From contig CAJUAO010000016.1 of NCBI GenBank assembly GCA_910584685.1, positions 9,487 to 73,486 of the forward strand: a DNA stretch of 64,000 nucleotides, written 5' to 3'. The translations under genes and the position numbers were made by a program. Position 1 is the stretch's first letter. The number at the start of each line of letters is the position of its first letter. The DNA comes from an uncultured Lachnospiraceae bacterium. GTDB lineage: Bacteria > Bacillota > Clostridia > Lachnospirales > Lachnospiraceae. Under the pieces are notes generated by a model, which saw nothing but the letters and a program-made list of their open reading frames with translations, searched no databases and was not told the origin of the DNA. Positions 42,878 through 52,088 of this stretch are shown here, in pieces.

Positions 42878-43912
42878 TTATCTCATACACGCTTCCCTTA
42901 ATGCCTTGGCAATCCGCACCGTTCCGAAGCTGTCTATCAAATTTCTCATTTTCAAAGCAAGCCTGTTCCTTAAATCCTCTCTCTCTGTCAATTCAACAAC
43001 AGCCCTTAAAATATCGTTCTCAATCCGGTTATTCTCTCTTGCGTCTCCGGCGCATATCATTATACCGTCTCTGCCCATATGCCTGACAAACTGCTCCTGA
43101 TTATCTGCAAAGGAGAAGCAGACTGTAGGCGTACCGCAGGCGCACAATTCATAAAGGGTTGTTCCTCCGGCAGAAACTGCGCATTCACACCTCCTCATGT
43201 AATCACTTATGTTATTAACGTTCTGATGAAGTATGATTTTTGAATCCTTTTGTGCCAGAAGCTTTAACCTCTCCACAGATTGATTCATATTTCCCAGTAT
43301 CACATGAAAGGTATATTCCCTAAGGCTGACGTATTCATTTTTATGCTCTAAAATCCGCTGCCCAAGCCCATAGGGGTCTGTTCCTCCGGTAGTAATCAAT
43401 ACTGCCTGCTCCCTTTGAACATTGTCCTTTCTTTGAAATTCCTTCCTTAAAGGCACATAATCCGGACCAAAGAGAAGCATTGTGCCGGTATTTTTATACA
43501 TCTCCTCAAGCTTAATATTCCTCTTAATATAGCTATAGTGAAGCACTGCTCCGATATTATACGGCTCAGATATAAAATCGTCTATATACATAACCTTACA
43601 TACCTTGTTCAATGCTTCTAAATAATAAGCGTCCGCCATATATGAATCTACAACAAGCCATTGCAATTTTTCCCTCTTAATCACTTCTGTCATAACAGGA
43701 ATTTCCTGATGAAGCTGCTCCCATGATGTATGGAGAATATCATAGGACAAATTATTCTCCTTTAATTTATCTGTCATTTTATCCTCTGCTAAATAGAATT
43801 TACATTCCATTCCAAGGCTTACACATTCCTTTGCTATTGCAAGACATCTCATCAGATGCCCTGTGGCTATATGCTCGTTTGCATCAACACGAAATCCTAT
43901 CCTAATCGGCAT
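42878..43912 (-). CDS. pseG: PseG-type UDP-sugar hydrolase (pseudaminic acid pathway)
   Basis: A 344-residue protein matching PseG, which removes UDP from UDP-2,4-diacetamido-2,4,6-trideoxy-beta-L-altrose. The start FRVDANEHIATGHLMRCLAIA (in two blocks), VDSYMADAYYLE, TTGGTDPYGL and CAVSAGGTTLYELCACGTP are typical of this GT-B-like family. Here it lies in a cluster with PseF- and PseH-like genes. The remaining steps (PseB, PseC, PseI) are not in the window and must be elsewhere, or the sugar differs from pseudaminic acid. Confidence 0.85.
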   Translation of the reverse strand: MPIRIGFRVDANEHIATGHLMRCLAIAKECVSLGMECKFYLAEDKMTDKLKENNLSYDILHTSWEQLHQEIPVMTEVIKREKLQWLVVDSYMADAYYLEALNKVCKVMYIDDFISEPYNIGAVLHYSYIKRNIKLEEMYKNTGTMLLFGPDYVPLRKEFQRKDNVQREQAVLITTGGTDPYGLGQRILEHKNEYVSLREYTFHVILGNMNQSVERLKLLAQKDSKIILHQNVNNISDYMRRCECAVSAGGTTLYELCACGTPTVCFSFADNQEQFVRHMGRDGIMICAGDARENNRIENDILRAVVELTEREDLRNRLALKMRNLIDSFGTVRIAKALREACMR

Positions 43913-43949
43913 CTGAATTTCTCTCCTTTCGTCCGGACTTATAAATAGC

Positions 43950-44594
43950 TTAATTATATTTTACCAATTCGCAAAATTCTCCCAATCTGCCTGCATCCCC
44001 ATGTCCCGGGTAAGTCATTGTATCAGGAGAAAATTTTTTAAGTCTTGGTATCGTCACTTCGCGGAATAACTGCCTGCTGCTGCCGGGGAGCCTGGTTACT
44101 GTTTCAATATCCTTTAAAACCGTATCGCCGGAAAATATAGCCTGCCTGTCCATGACTATGCATACGCTTCCGGGTGAATGTCCCGGCATTTCCATAAATT
44201 CCAATATATGCTGCTTCCAGTTCCATACATATTCTTTCTCAAAAGTCCTGTCTGCAGTACAAAAATAATCTGTTTTAATTGCATCAGCATGCTTTTCACC
44301 AAAAATAATTTCCCTGTACTTTGCCAGATTTTTACTGCTGCTTTCTATTCTTTCAGCGCATGGCTCTGAGCAAATCACTTGGCATAAATATCTTTCCTTG
44401 TAAAAATTTACTCCGTAAATATGGTCAATATGCTCATGTGTCAGGGCAATCCAAATTTTTTTAGGCTGTATATTTTCTAAATAAGCTTCCGCATCTGCAT
44501 TTCTCACTGAATCAATCATTAATATTTCATCAGCCTCCCGAATGAGATACATTTTCTCATCAACATATAAGCCTGAATATGCCTGTATTTTCAT
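43950..44594 (-). CDS. MBL-fold metallo-hydrolase
   Basis: A 214-residue metallo-beta-lactamase-fold protein. Metal ligands: THEHIDHIYG (HxHxDH), GHSPGSVC, SGDTVL and YPGHGD. The glyoxalase II-like type often cleaves thioesters. Between an ACP and pseG it may release acyl groups from the carrier protein, acting as an editing or product-releasing thioesterase. That role is inferred from position. Confidence 0.88.
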   Translation of the reverse strand: MKIQAYSGLYVDEKMYLIREADEILMIDSVRNADAEAYLENIQPKKIWIALTHEHIDHIYGVNFYKERYLCQVICSEPCAERIESSSKNLAKYREIIFGEKHADAIKTDYFCTADRTFEKEYVWNWKQHILEFMEMPGHSPGSVCIVMDRQAIFSGDTVLKDIETVTRLPGSSRQLFREVTIPRLKKFSPDTMTYPGHGDAGRLGEFCELVKYN

Positions 44595-44622
44595 AAATCA
44601 CTCCAAATTAAACCGGCATTTG

Positions 44623-44853
44623 CTATATATTGCCGCCGCTTTTTTTAATTAATGCGGCTATGGCGGCAGCCGTCTCAAAATTTTCTGGCAGAATATCCAG
44701 TCCGTCAATATTAATTCCGTACTTTTCTTCAACCATTGATATAATAGAAACAATATCAAAGGAATCTAAAAATCCATCTTCAACAAAATTCTCACTTTTC
44801 CTAAAATCAAACTCTGGTCTTAATTCTTCCAGAATTTCATAAATCTCGTCCAT
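44623..44853 (-). CDS. Acyl carrier protein
   Basis: A 76-residue four-helix carrier with the phosphopantetheine serine in FLDSFDIVS. The start at 44853 follows GGGG by 7 bases; an ATG 6 bases upstream is too close to that site. It stands directly after the adenylation enzyme gene, which probably loads it. One of two carrier proteins in the cluster. Confidence 0.92.
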   Translation of the reverse strand: MDEIYEILEELRPEFDFRKSENFVEDGFLDSFDIVSIISMVEEKYGINIDGLDILPENFETAAAIAALIKKSGGNI

Positions 44854-44900
44854 TGCCATTCCCCTTTCCCATATATAAAAAAAAGTATTTCGGTATGTAG

Positions 44901-46433
44901 TTACTTACCATTTATCTTTTCCGATAAGAGCAGTCTGTCGATTTTTCCATTTGTATTTCTTGGCAATTCATCCATACAGTGGTATACGGAAGGAATCATA
45001 TATCTTGGAAACACGTCTGCCAACGCCCTGCGGATATCAACATCTGTAACCTTATCCTTTGGCTCATAAAATAAAGTAATTTCCTTCCTTTCATACTGAT
45101 AAACAACGCAGGCGTATTGTACAAGATGCAGCGTGTCAATCAGTACGTGCTCGATTTCCCCCAGCTCAATCCTATATCCCATATGCTTAATCAGGCTATC
45201 CTTACGCCCCTTAAAAATTATTTCGCCTCTGTCGTTTATAAACGCCAAATCTCCTGTTCGATAAATCAATTCCGGATAGTGGGGGTTCAATGGATTTTGT
45301 ACAAAGGTATCCATGGTTTTTTCCTGATTATTATAATATCCCATTGCCAGTGATGTTCCCCTGACGCATATCTCCCCTACCTCATTGCTTTTGCATAATT
45401 CGTTAGTATCATTTAAAAGCATAACGTCCGTATTCTCGCAGGCATAACCAATCGGCAGCGGCTCACTGTCCAAAAAGTCGCGGTTCACCGTATAATATGT
45501 ACAGTCCAGTGTTATTTCTATCGGCCCGTAAAGATTAGTAAATGTGGCGTCGGGAAGATTTCTTTTCCAATAATTAAATTGTTTTGTCGGGAATACTTCT
45601 CCCGCAAACCACACATGCTTTAATTCATTCAGGGGGATTTTCTCCAGCAAATTCATATTTGCAATATTAACCATAATTGACGGAACCCAAAAGATAAAAT
45701 TCACCCCTTGTTCCTGAACATACTTAAGCAGCTTTGCCGGATATACTGCAAGAGTACTGTCTAACAGAACTATCTGGGAGCCTGATTTCATCATCAGGCA
45801 CAATTCATATTCGTATATATCAAAAACAACAGGAGACAATGCACCGATGCGCTCAGTTCCGTCAAAGTGAAATTTTCCGATTGACCAATCAAGAAAATCA
45901 AAAAAGCTTCTATGGTTTAATACAACTCCCTTTGGCGTTCCCGTAGAGCCGGAGGTATTAATAATACAAAAGGGGTCCGTATCAATCATTTCTTTTCTTC
46001 TTCCTTCCAAACGCCTATCATCTGTTGATAAATCCTGTACTGACATTGCTTCAATATCAATAATTGTAATATTTCCCGCAATTTCTGAAAGCATATCCCT
46101 GTATCTTTCATTTGTAACCAGCAATACCGGCTGTATCAGCTCAATAATATTTTTAATCCGCGCTAACGGCGTTTTTACATCCAAATTCATAAAAATATTT
46201 CCGCTGTATGTACAGGCAATGTCTATTTCATAAACCTCCAGACATTTAGGCAGAAATACTGCTACCGGGCTGTTCTTTGAATCACCTGATTCGCGCAGAA
46301 GAATACGGGCATATTTTTCCCCATACTCCCGCAGCTCTCTAAAGGTTATCGAGCGTTCGCCATCTATTATGCAAACCTTATCCGGATACTTAGACACCGT
46401 ATCCTCAAAAAAATCAATCATATTTTTATTCAT
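44901..46433 (-). CDS. AMP-dependent acyl/amino-acid ligase (adenylation enzyme)
   Basis: A 510-residue ANL-superfamily enzyme. Core motifs: NTSGSTGTPKGVVLN (A3), NLYGPIE (A5), YRTGDLAF (A7), GRKDSLIKHMGYRIELGEIE (A8) and the catalytic lysine in NTNGKID (A10). Length and spacing fit stand-alone NRPS-type adenylation domains such as DltA. It should activate a carboxylic or amino acid with ATP and load the adjacent ACP. AGGAGG precedes the start at 46433. Substrate unknown. Confidence 0.9.
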   Translation of the reverse strand: MNKNMIDFFEDTVSKYPDKVCIIDGERSITFRELREYGEKYARILLRESGDSKNSPVAVFLPKCLEVYEIDIACTYSGNIFMNLDVKTPLARIKNIIELIQPVLLVTNERYRDMLSEIAGNITIIDIEAMSVQDLSTDDRRLEGRRKEMIDTDPFCIINTSGSTGTPKGVVLNHRSFFDFLDWSIGKFHFDGTERIGALSPVVFDIYEYELCLMMKSGSQIVLLDSTLAVYPAKLLKYVQEQGVNFIFWVPSIMVNIANMNLLEKIPLNELKHVWFAGEVFPTKQFNYWKRNLPDATFTNLYGPIEITLDCTYYTVNRDFLDSEPLPIGYACENTDVMLLNDTNELCKSNEVGEICVRGTSLAMGYYNNQEKTMDTFVQNPLNPHYPELIYRTGDLAFINDRGEIIFKGRKDSLIKHMGYRIELGEIEHVLIDTLHLVQYACVVYQYERKEITLFYEPKDKVTDVDIRRALADVFPRYMIPSVYHCMDELPRNTNGKIDRLLLSEKINGK

Positions 46434-46477
46434 GGCAGCCTCCTTATGTATCTTCTGTTTCATTATATCACAGCCGT

Positions 46478-47263
46478 TTAAAATACAAAAATAAAATTAT
46501 ACATACTTTCCTTTTCATATCCCCACCTCAGATACAATGAATATGCCGCCATATTTTCCGTATCGTACCATAAAGTAAAGCTCTTATAATCACTGTGAAG
46601 CCGGAAGTATATGTTCATCAGCTTATTTCCCAAGCCTTTTCCCCTATAGTCCCTGTCAATACAAACCATCCGGATATATGAGGTTTTTCCCTTATCCTCA
46701 AAAATAATAAACCCTATAACCCTATGCTCCATACGTATGCAGATTATATTTTTATTTTTTATAAATTCATTCAATTCCTCCTCTGTGGGAATGTTATCGC
46801 TAAACACATCAAAGGTATTGTCCATCATGTCCCTAAGCCTTCCTCTGTCCTCCTCCCCACAGTAGTCCGATACAGTGTTCTCCTTATAGTCAGGCAGCTT
46901 TCCCATTTTTCTTAACCGTTGATATACTTTATAAACAGAATAGCCATAGTCCAAAAAAGGCAGCTTTTCCGCTGACTCCTCCTTTTGCACCAGATTTAAA
47001 ACCAAGGGCTTATGCGATGCCTTTATATTTTCAAGGCTGCAAACCCAATTATATGAATCACTCATATAGTATAAACTATTTGTCCGCTCTCCCTTTTCCA
47101 CCAGCAACAGCGCGTCTTCTCCTTTGTATACGGTTATTTTCTTTTTTCCAAGCTTATGGCAAAACTCATTAGGTGAAAAATAGCAGTTACTATACTTCTT
47201 TCTTGTCCTTACTGCTTCCGTATATATTTTCATTGCCTCTTCCTGCTTAACTAACTCTATCAT
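46478..47263 (-). CDS. GNAT family acyltransferase
   Basis: A 261-residue protein. The acyl-CoA/ACP-binding motif lies in DRDYRGKGLGNKLMNIYF, followed by LYLRWGYEKES at the end. The first 130 residues are an extra N-terminal domain, perhaps a second degenerate GNAT fold. The start at 47263 is chosen to avoid overlap with the upstream ketoacyl synthase gene; its ribosome site is weak. It likely transfers an acyl group from one of the cluster ACPs to an amino sugar. Confidence 0.8.
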   Translation of the reverse strand: MIELVKQEEAMKIYTEAVRTRKKYSNCYFSPNEFCHKLGKKKITVYKGEDALLLVEKGERTNSLYYMSDSYNWVCSLENIKASHKPLVLNLVQKEESAEKLPFLDYGYSVYKVYQRLRKMGKLPDYKENTVSDYCGEEDRGRLRDMMDNTFDVFSDNIPTEEELNEFIKNKNIICIRMEHRVIGFIIFEDKGKTSYIRMVCIDRDYRGKGLGNKLMNIYFRLHSDYKSFTLWYDTENMAAYSLYLRWGYEKESMYNFIFVF

Positions 47264-47292
47264 CGCTATATATCTGTAATCCTTCCGGCATG

Positions 47293-48363
47293 TTATAATT
47301 CTGTTTCTATCATCTCGCAAAAATCCATATTTCCCAGTTTCATTATAATTGCTCCCCATGTGAGGCCTGAGCCAAAGGCTGACAGACAGCATGTATATTT
47401 TTCCTTTACCATCTGTTGGGGAAGATTATATACAATATTAATGGGGATGGATACTCCGCTGGAATTTCCAAAATTTTCAACTATATTCATAAACATCTTT
47501 TCATAAGGAACCTGAATTTTATCCGCCAGCTTCTTTAACATAAATTTGTTGGGCTGATGAAACAGGTAATAATCTATTTCTTCCTTTTTTATTCCTGTTT
47601 CCTCAAGCATATTTTCAAGCATCGGCGGAATGTTTACCTGTACAAAATTAAAAACTCCCGTTCCATCCATGTGAAGATTGTTAAGAGAACGGCAGTTTCC
47701 ATCCTCCAGTACCTTCATAACAGCAGTCTCGTCAGTACAAGGCATGGCAAAGCCTCCTGCCGGTATAATCAAGGAGTTCCTCTGTTTTCCGTCTGTATAT
47801 AACCGAAAATAAATATCGTCTGGGTCCTCTGAATTTTCTATAATACTGATACACGCCGCATCACCAATAAGAGGAAAGTCATTTCTGTCCTTCCTTGATA
47901 CCTTGTGGCTTAAAATATCCACATTACATAACACAATCTTTTTTTCCTTCATAATGTCAAGCAAAAGAAAGGACTGCATTAAGCCCAGCAAATATCCGCA
48001 GCACCCCTGAGGAATATCCATGCACAAAACATCCTCCGGCAAATCACATTCGCCGTGAATAATGTTACTGATATGGGGAACAAAATAATCCGGCGAAAGA
48101 GAAACCACAATAATTGCTCCTATTTCCTCTCTGCCTATTTTTCCATTGTCCAGCAAATAATTTAAGCCATATATACAAAATTCTGATGCGGTACTGGATT
48201 CCTTAGATAATCTATGCTTCTCAAACCCCATAACCTTCTTTAATCTCATGGTCTGCTTAGGAGGAAATGTATAATTATCAACCTCATCATCAAAATATCC
48301 GACCTCCTTTGGCAATAGCCCTAAAATGCCGGTTATCCTTTTTCCATTAAATTTTGCTTTCAT
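47293..48363 (-). CDS. 3-oxoacyl-ACP synthase III-like enzyme (second copy)
   Basis: A 356-residue thiolase-fold enzyme with the KAS III triad: Cys in IPQGCCGYLLG, His in FHQPNKF and Asn in FGNSSGVS. It would condense an acyl-CoA or acyl-ACP with a malonyl carrier, or transfer an acyl group. It differs clearly from the other KAS III of the cluster (50057-51100), so the two probably do separate steps. GAGGAT-type ribosome site. Confidence 0.9.
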   Translation of the reverse strand: MKAKFNGKRITGILGLLPKEVGYFDDEVDNYTFPPKQTMRLKKVMGFEKHRLSKESSTASEFCIYGLNYLLDNGKIGREEIGAIIVVSLSPDYFVPHISNIIHGECDLPEDVLCMDIPQGCCGYLLGLMQSFLLLDIMKEKKIVLCNVDILSHKVSRKDRNDFPLIGDAACISIIENSEDPDDIYFRLYTDGKQRNSLIIPAGGFAMPCTDETAVMKVLEDGNCRSLNNLHMDGTGVFNFVQVNIPPMLENMLEETGIKKEEIDYYLFHQPNKFMLKKLADKIQVPYEKMFMNIVENFGNSSGVSIPINIVYNLPQQMVKEKYTCCLSAFGSGLTWGAIIMKLGNMDFCEMIETEL

Positions 48364-48388
48364 ATCATCCTCTTATTCTCTGCCATTA

Positions 48389-49249
48389 TTACTGCACAGT
48401 CGTAACATTTCCATAGCTGTATTCCTTTACTAAAGGTTTTGTATCATACGGCTCTGCCAAAAAATAATTTACATTTTCCCTTATTCTCAATTCAGTTTCT
48501 CTATAGGCGTCCTTTTCACTGAAGCAGGAAACCAAAGAATTACCCAATTCTGCTTTTTTCAAATATCCCTGCTTGACTAACATTTCCTCAAATTCCGGAG
48601 GCGTATATGGAATCACATCCCGATACTTAACATACAGGGTATATGTCTCCTCTTTTTCGCTTCCTTCCTGATTAATTATTTTTCCCGTAAACTCTTTATC
48701 ATAACGGTATGGCACCCTTAACCTCTCCTCAACATAATGCTGGTATGTAAAACAGTCTCCGATATTTGCGCCTAAAAATGCAATCTTTACATCTTCGGCA
48801 TGATGAAGATTATCAAAAAAGCTTCCCTCACCCAGGGATTTTGTTCCTTTTGTATTCGCCAGCCCCTTTTCCTTACCAATCACACAAAATGACATTAACG
48901 GGTCCATTGTTCTTACTGCTTCCGGCAATTTTCTGGCATATTCATTTATCATTCCCATTCTTGTCCTTGACTGTCCCACATTGTAATCCTCACCGTTTGG
49001 AAAGCTAAAGGTAAAGGTAGGAAAACAAAGGGTTTCCACCCCTAGTTCAGTGATTGCATCATACAAGATGGCTGCAATATCCCTTCTTTTTAATTCCCTT
49101 GCCGGTAAACCAAAGGTAATTCCCGTATGCAGCAGCAAAATCTTACATTTATCTGCTCCAACAGCCTTTAAGCTGTTTACAATATCCCCATAAGTCACCC
49201 ACTTATCCTTCTGATACTGAAAAAGCTTCATAGCCTTGTCATGCTTCAT
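48389..49249 (-). CDS. AAC(3)-family N-acetyltransferase
   Basis: A 286-residue protein of the aminoglycoside 3-N-acetyltransferase fold: LLHTGITFGLP at the start, FPTFTFSFPNGEDYN, and the conserved HYVEERLRVPYRY region. Homologues also occur in sugar-modification clusters, where they acylate amino sugars. The cluster context favours that role over antibiotic resistance here. Confidence 0.88.
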   Translation of the reverse strand: MKHDKAMKLFQYQKDKWVTYGDIVNSLKAVGADKCKILLLHTGITFGLPARELKRRDIAAILYDAITELGVETLCFPTFTFSFPNGEDYNVGQSRTRMGMINEYARKLPEAVRTMDPLMSFCVIGKEKGLANTKGTKSLGEGSFFDNLHHAEDVKIAFLGANIGDCFTYQHYVEERLRVPYRYDKEFTGKIINQEGSEKEETYTLYVKYRDVIPYTPPEFEEMLVKQGYLKKAELGNSLVSCFSEKDAYRETELRIRENVNYFLAEPYDTKPLVKEYSYGNVTTVQ

Positions 49250-49307
49250 AACCCAGCCACCCCTTTCTCTTTATATAGTTCCCGTTAATTTTTCCATCAC
49301 CGGATTT

Positions 49308-50060
49308 TTATCCGAGAAGTCCTCCGTCTGCATAAAACTCTCTTCCGGTTACTGCACCGGATAAATCGCTTAGAAGAAACATAATAATATTTGCAATCTC
49401 CTCCGGCTTTGTCACTCCTAAAAGCTGCTGTTTCATCTTCCGCATCATTGCCTCATCCGGCATTCGTGTCAAGGCATCCCTCATCATTTCAGTGTCTGTA
49501 GATGCAGGCATAACACAGTTAATTCTGATATTTTTATCTGCCAGCTCTATAGCTAATGCCTGAACGGCTGCATTTACAGCTCCCTTTGTGGCCGCATAAA
49601 CAGACTGGCATTTTGCAGGTTGTTTTACTACTATTGAAGATACTGCAACTATTGCATTACCGTCGTGATATTTCTTTTTTGAAAACAATCTTGTCATTTC
49701 AAATAAAGGATACAGATTCACTCTCATGCAATTTTCTATGTTTGAGCGCTTTATCATAGCTAACGGCAAAATTGTTGCAATACCGGCGCAATGAACAAGA
49801 CCGTCAAGCTTCTTTCCGTCTGAAACCATTTCATTAAATAATCCGGTCATATCCTCTGTTTCTATTAAATCAGCCGGCAAAATCAAATGACCTGCTCCTG
49901 TCATTGCTTCCATTGTTTCCTTCAGTCGCTCCACATTTCTTCCGTTAAGTATTACACGGGCTCCCTGCTCTGACAAACGTATTGCCGTGCTTCTTCCAAT
50001 TCCGGAGGAAGCGCCGGTAACAAGAATTTTCTTCCCTGTAAAATCCAGCATATCCTTCAT
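49308..50060 (-). CDS. FabG-like 3-oxoacyl-ACP reductase (SDR)
   Basis: A 250-residue classical SDR with GASSGIGRS (cofactor), the catalytic serine in VSSIVV and YAATKGA (Tyr-Lys). It ends with YADGG. With its KAS III partner (start overlaps that gene's stop by 4 bases) it likely reduces a 3-ketoacyl-ACP to the 3-hydroxyacyl form. Confidence 0.9.
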   Translation of the reverse strand: MKDMLDFTGKKILVTGASSGIGRSTAIRLSEQGARVILNGRNVERLKETMEAMTGAGHLILPADLIETEDMTGLFNEMVSDGKKLDGLVHCAGIATILPLAMIKRSNIENCMRVNLYPLFEMTRLFSKKKYHDGNAIVAVSSIVVKQPAKCQSVYAATKGAVNAAVQALAIELADKNIRINCVMPASTDTEMMRDALTRMPDEAMMRKMKQQLLGVTKPEEIANIIMFLLSDLSGAVTGREFYADGGLLG

Positions 50061-51100
50061 ATCTGATAACCCTCTTCAAAATATTCATCAGTAAAAATCA
50101 CCGGCAGAACGTCACTTGTATTGATTTCAATTCCTGCAATACCCCACGATAAGCCAATTCCAAATCCGGATACCAATAATTTTAACTTCTTATCCGCCTC
50201 CAGACCTGCGCATAAGTCTGCTATTCCAAGCAAAATACTTGCTCCGTCTGTATTTCCGTATTTATCAATGGATATGGGAAGCTTTTCCTCCGGCAGCTTA
50301 ATCTTCTTGGCAATATGATTTAAAATCATCAAATTTGCCTGATGAAACATACAATAATCATAATCATCAATGCTGCAATTATATTCCTTAAAATATTCCT
50401 TGAACAGCTTTGGAACCTCAGTAATTGTAAATAAAAAGGTATCGTCTCCATCCATATGCTTTGATGAATCGCCGGCTTCCGGTTCCTTCGGAAATCTTGC
50501 TCCCGGATATAGTATTCTCATAACGTTATATCCGTTTCCATCGGCTTTATTGATGCCCCGAATTATTCCGCTGCCCTTTTCCATCAAACATGCGGAGCCT
50601 GCGTCGCCAAACATCATGGTAAAGGAGTGGTCCTCCATAACAGGATGATTTAGCTCTGCATCTCCTATTAAAAGCAATGCCCTTTGAATTGCTCCGCCTT
50701 GAATCAACCCTCCTATCATTTCCAGCCCGTTTACAAATGCAGAACAGCCCAGATTCACATCAAACACCATACATTCCTTTTTTATTTCCAGTCTCTTATG
50801 TAAAACAAATGCCGTAGACGGTGTTTTATAGTCCGGATACTGTGTTATAAAAATCAAAGCATCTATGTCCTCTCCCCTAAGCCCCTTTTTATCCATCAGC
50901 TGCTTTGCCGCTACATAGCATAAATCAGAAGCAGTCTGTCTTCCGTTTGAAATATATCTGCTGTTAATCCCGGTAGTCTTTTTAAATCGTTTAACTGTAT
51001 TTTCGCCAAAATACCGGATATAGTCATCTGTCAATACTTTTTTGCACGGCAAAGCGCATGCAATTCCGGTTATGCTTACCTGATTATACATATAGCCCAT
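50057..51100 (-). CDS. 3-oxoacyl-ACP synthase III-like enzyme (first copy)
   Basis: A 347-residue KAS III enzyme with the triad Cys in NLGCSAFVNG, His in FHQANLM and Asn in YGNTDGAS. AAGGAGG ribosome site. It follows the first ACP by 29 bases and overlaps the SDR gene by 4, forming an ACP-KAS III-ketoreductase block able to make a short 3-hydroxyacyl group. Confidence 0.92.
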   Translation of the reverse strand: MGYMYNQVSITGIACALPCKKVLTDDYIRYFGENTVKRFKKTTGINSRYISNGRQTASDLCYVAAKQLMDKKGLRGEDIDALIFITQYPDYKTPSTAFVLHKRLEIKKECMVFDVNLGCSAFVNGLEMIGGLIQGGAIQRALLLIGDAELNHPVMEDHSFTMMFGDAGSACLMEKGSGIIRGINKADGNGYNVMRILYPGARFPKEPEAGDSSKHMDGDDTFLFTITEVPKLFKEYFKEYNCSIDDYDYCMFHQANLMILNHIAKKIKLPEEKLPISIDKYGNTDGASILLGIADLCAGLEADKKLKLLVSGFGIGLSWGIAGIEINTSDVLPVIFTDEYFEEGYQI

Positions 51101-51129
51101 ATGTACTCCTCCTTACTTTGCGCAAATAA

Positions 51130-51348
51130 CTATTCCATTAAATTCATTGCATCCTTTACTGTAACACACTTTTTAATATCCGCACCCTTAACGGTTTTTC
51201 CAAATTCCTCGTCAAGCAGGGCTATAACTGATAAAATGGCTATGGAATCCCATTCTTCAAAATCTGCCAATATGCTGTCTTCGCTTAACTGACCGGCCTC
51301 CAAATCCATTATTTCCTCCAGTTTTTCTAATTTTTCCTGATTTGTCAT
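51130..51348 (-). CDS. Acyl carrier protein
   Basis: A 72-residue carrier protein with the phosphopantetheine serine in EEWDSIAILS. AAGGAG ribosome site. It is the first of the cluster's two carriers and probably serves the adjacent KAS III and reductase. Confidence 0.92.
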   Translation of the reverse strand: MTNQEKLEKLEEIMDLEAGQLSEDSILADFEEWDSIAILSVIALLDEEFGKTVKGADIKKCVTVKDAMNLME

Positions 51349-51450
51349 AGCTTTTCTCCTTTTATTCTTTTATTTTATCTGATTTTCAACCTTATACCTG
51401 AAATCAGAATATTCTCTTTAAATAAATATATTTTTTGCTTATAAATAACA

Positions 51451-52068
51451 CTAAGCTTTCAGGCTGACTTTATAGGTATTCGTGTTTTTGCCCCTTAACA
51501 CCTCATAATCTTCGTAAACGAATTTTAACACAAGCATTCCTAATTTGTGTTTTTCAAAGTCATTCCATGACTGTCTTGTACCCTTTACAGTCTTTATATC
51601 GTATTCCCTGCCGTTCAGGTTAATCTGTTCTTTTTTTATATCTTTTCTGATATAGCGATTAATTCTAATAACGCGTTTGTTATGTTCAAGTATTTCCCCA
51701 TACCCATTGTCATATCCAAGCACATTATACGCAATTTCTGATGCAAAATATGATAAAATAACGCCATACCCCATCTGCTGATATTCCTCTTTTATAAGAT
51801 AAAATCCTGTCTCTACCCGGTTATTTTCCGTATCATATGTATATATAACCACGCCAAAGGGAGCATCATCCAGATAGAATACAAACAGATTTCTGTTATC
51901 ATCCGCCTTAAGCTTTTGTATCCATTGATTATGCTCCTCGCTTTTTATTATATCCTGGCAAAACATATTTTGTCTGACAAAATCCTGATTTCTCCAGCCT
52001 CTTATGTTCTGTATGGTGTCCTCGTCAAGACTGCTAAGTTCAACAGCTTTAAATTTCATCCTTTTCAT
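51451..52068 (-). CDS. PseH-like GNAT acetyltransferase
   Basis: A 205-residue acetyltransferase. The IRGWRNQDFVRQNMF start, SEEHNQWIQKL and a loosened CoA loop (KEEYQQMGYGVILSYF) match PseH, which N-acylates the 4-amino group of the altrosamine precursor. Directly after PseF, it fits an N-acylation step; the acyl donor may be acetyl-CoA or an acyl-ACP made by the cluster. Confidence 0.8.
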   Translation of the reverse strand: MKRMKFKAVELSSLDEDTIQNIRGWRNQDFVRQNMFCQDIIKSEEHNQWIQKLKADDNRNLFVFYLDDAPFGVVIYTYDTENNRVETGFYLIKEEYQQMGYGVILSYFASEIAYNVLGYDNGYGEILEHNKRVIRINRYIRKDIKKEQINLNGREYDIKTVKGTRQSWNDFEKHKLGMLVLKFVYEDYEVLRGKNTNTYKVSLKA

Positions 52069-52088
52069 ATTTGTCGTTCCCCGCAGTA

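Noticed and set aside
48389..49249. Aminoglycoside resistance gene
   Set aside because: The fold matches AAC(3), but the gene sits inside an amino-sugar acylation cluster; resistance is not supported by context.
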